From: Aquiflexum gelatinilyticum
Lineage (GTDB): Bacteria; Bacteroidota; Bacteroidia; Cytophagales; Cyclobacteriaceae
Direction: 5' to 3'
Assembly: GCF_024741135.1 (NCBI RefSeq)
Contig: NZ_JANSUY010000007.1
Span: 62,001 to 126,000 of the forward strand
Length of the DNA stretch: 64,000 bases
The notes below the pieces were generated by a model. It saw only the letters and a program-made list of their open reading frames with translations, was not told where the DNA came from and made no database searches. The position numbers were made by a program, and so were the translations under genes. The stretch's first letter is position 1; every line of letters begins with the position of its first letter. Positions 63,591-64,000 of the stretch are shown piece by piece.

Positions 63591-64000
63591 ATGCCGACCA
63601 AGATTTTGATTTATGACGACAATACAGACCTGAGGGAAGGCATTTGTCATTTGTTGAGGTTAAGGGAGGAATATGAGGTGGTAGGCGAATTTGGAGACGC
63701 CAAAAACGTCCTCAAAGAAGTCGGCTTTTTGAAGCCTGATGTGATTTTGATGGATATCGAAATGCCGGGAATCACAGGGGTAGAAGCGGTCAAAAAAATC
63801 AGGACAATAGACAGGAATGCCCAAATCATCATGTTGACGGTCTTTGATGACCAAGGCCATATTTTTGAAGCGCTGCAATCCGGCGCCAACGGCTATTTAT
63901 TGAAAAGAAATGCCTCGGACAGGTTGGTGCAATCCATAGAGGAAGTTTTATCCGGCGGAGCTCCCATGAGTCCATCCATTGCGCGTCTCATCATCTCAGA
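63591..64000 (+). CDS. NarL-family response regulator (partial)
   Basis: Open from ATG 63591 to the window end (136 codons), so the C-terminal HTH is missing. The receiver domain reads PTKILIYDDNTDLREGICHL, the phospho-acceptor is Asp in KPDVILMDIEMPGITGVEAV, and IIMLTVFDDQGHIFEALQSG and GANGYLLKRNASDR follow; the LuxR-type HTH would begin just after the cut. Cognate regulator of the preceding TPR kinase. Confidence 0.92.
   Translation, partial: MPTKILIYDDNTDLREGICHLLRLREEYEVVGEFGDAKNVLKEVGFLKPDVILMDIEMPGITGVEAVKKIRTIDRNAQIIMLTVFDDQGHIFEALQSGANGYLLKRNASDRLVQSIEEVLSGGAPMSPSIARLIIS

Noticed and set aside
1-64000. tRNA, rRNA, CRISPR arrays or insertion sequences
   Set aside because: I saw no T-loop/anticodon patterns, direct-repeat arrays or transposase genes, though a dedicated RNA search could still find a small RNA.

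Overview
The window looks like chromosomal DNA of a member of the Bacteroidota, most likely order Cytophagales and close to the Cyclobacteriaceae (inferred from gene families, not from a database search). Supporting signs are a type IX secretion (T9SS) sorting domain, LytS/LytTR regulator pairs, planctomycete-type cytochrome genes (DUF1549/DUF1553, DUF1501), DUF5777 and DUF4301 proteins, moderate-to-low GC, AT-rich intergenic DNA, start codons with A/C-rich leaders rather than Shine-Dalgarno sites, and a few Bacteroidota-type promoters (TTTG-N19-TAnnTTTG). I found no rRNA, tRNA, insertion sequence, prophage or CRISPR array.

Layout. 1-9 kb: a DUF5009 acyltransferase (partial), a GH20 beta-hexosaminidase with a broken C-terminus, a DEAD-box helicase, a DUF1593 nucleoside-hydrolase-like protein, a zinc-ribbon metallopeptidase and an unknown membrane protein. 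8.3-15 kb: a four-gene minus-strand operon of a DUF1549/DUF1553 dihaem protein, a Tat-type DUF1501 protein, a multidomain membrane cytochrome (LRR plus chitobiase-like domain) and a SIS sugar-phosphate protein. 15-19 kb: fumarylacetoacetase, a frameshifted TonB-type protein and glucose-6-phosphate isomerase. 19-27 kb: two lipoproteins, MFS, KefB/KefF-type antiporter pair, amidase, CDGSH/ferredoxin protein and GNAT.

27-31 kb: a LytS/LytTR pair followed by four unrecognised genes, including two tandem paralogous multi-pass membrane proteins. 31-34 kb: an acetolactate-synthase-like TPP enzyme and aldehyde dehydrogenase in one operon with an 11-bp inverted repeat in its leader. 34-42 kb: M15 peptidase, a second LytS/LytTR pair, a second FAH-family protein, lipoprotein/YdeI pair, alkaline-phosphatase-superfamily enzyme and DODA-type dioxygenase. 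42-48 kb: DUF481 barrel, a DUF1800-DUF1501 pair whose second member has a T9SS tail, and a DUF4369/TlpA thioredoxin.

48-64 kb: two small unknown proteins, SMC, a Rieske-YceI-DUF5777 operon, a WYL regulator, a DUF433/DUF5615 toxin-antitoxin-like pair, DUF4301, the pxpABC 5-oxoprolinase operon and a TPR histidine kinase with its NarL-type regulator (cut by the window end).

Most of the window is ordinary chromosome. The parts most worth a second look are the cytochrome/SIS operon, the tandem membrane paralogs, the Rieske-YceI-DUF5777 operon, the leader inverted repeat, a C9 tract before the amidase gene, and two single-base frameshifts that each displace a recognisable C-terminal domain.
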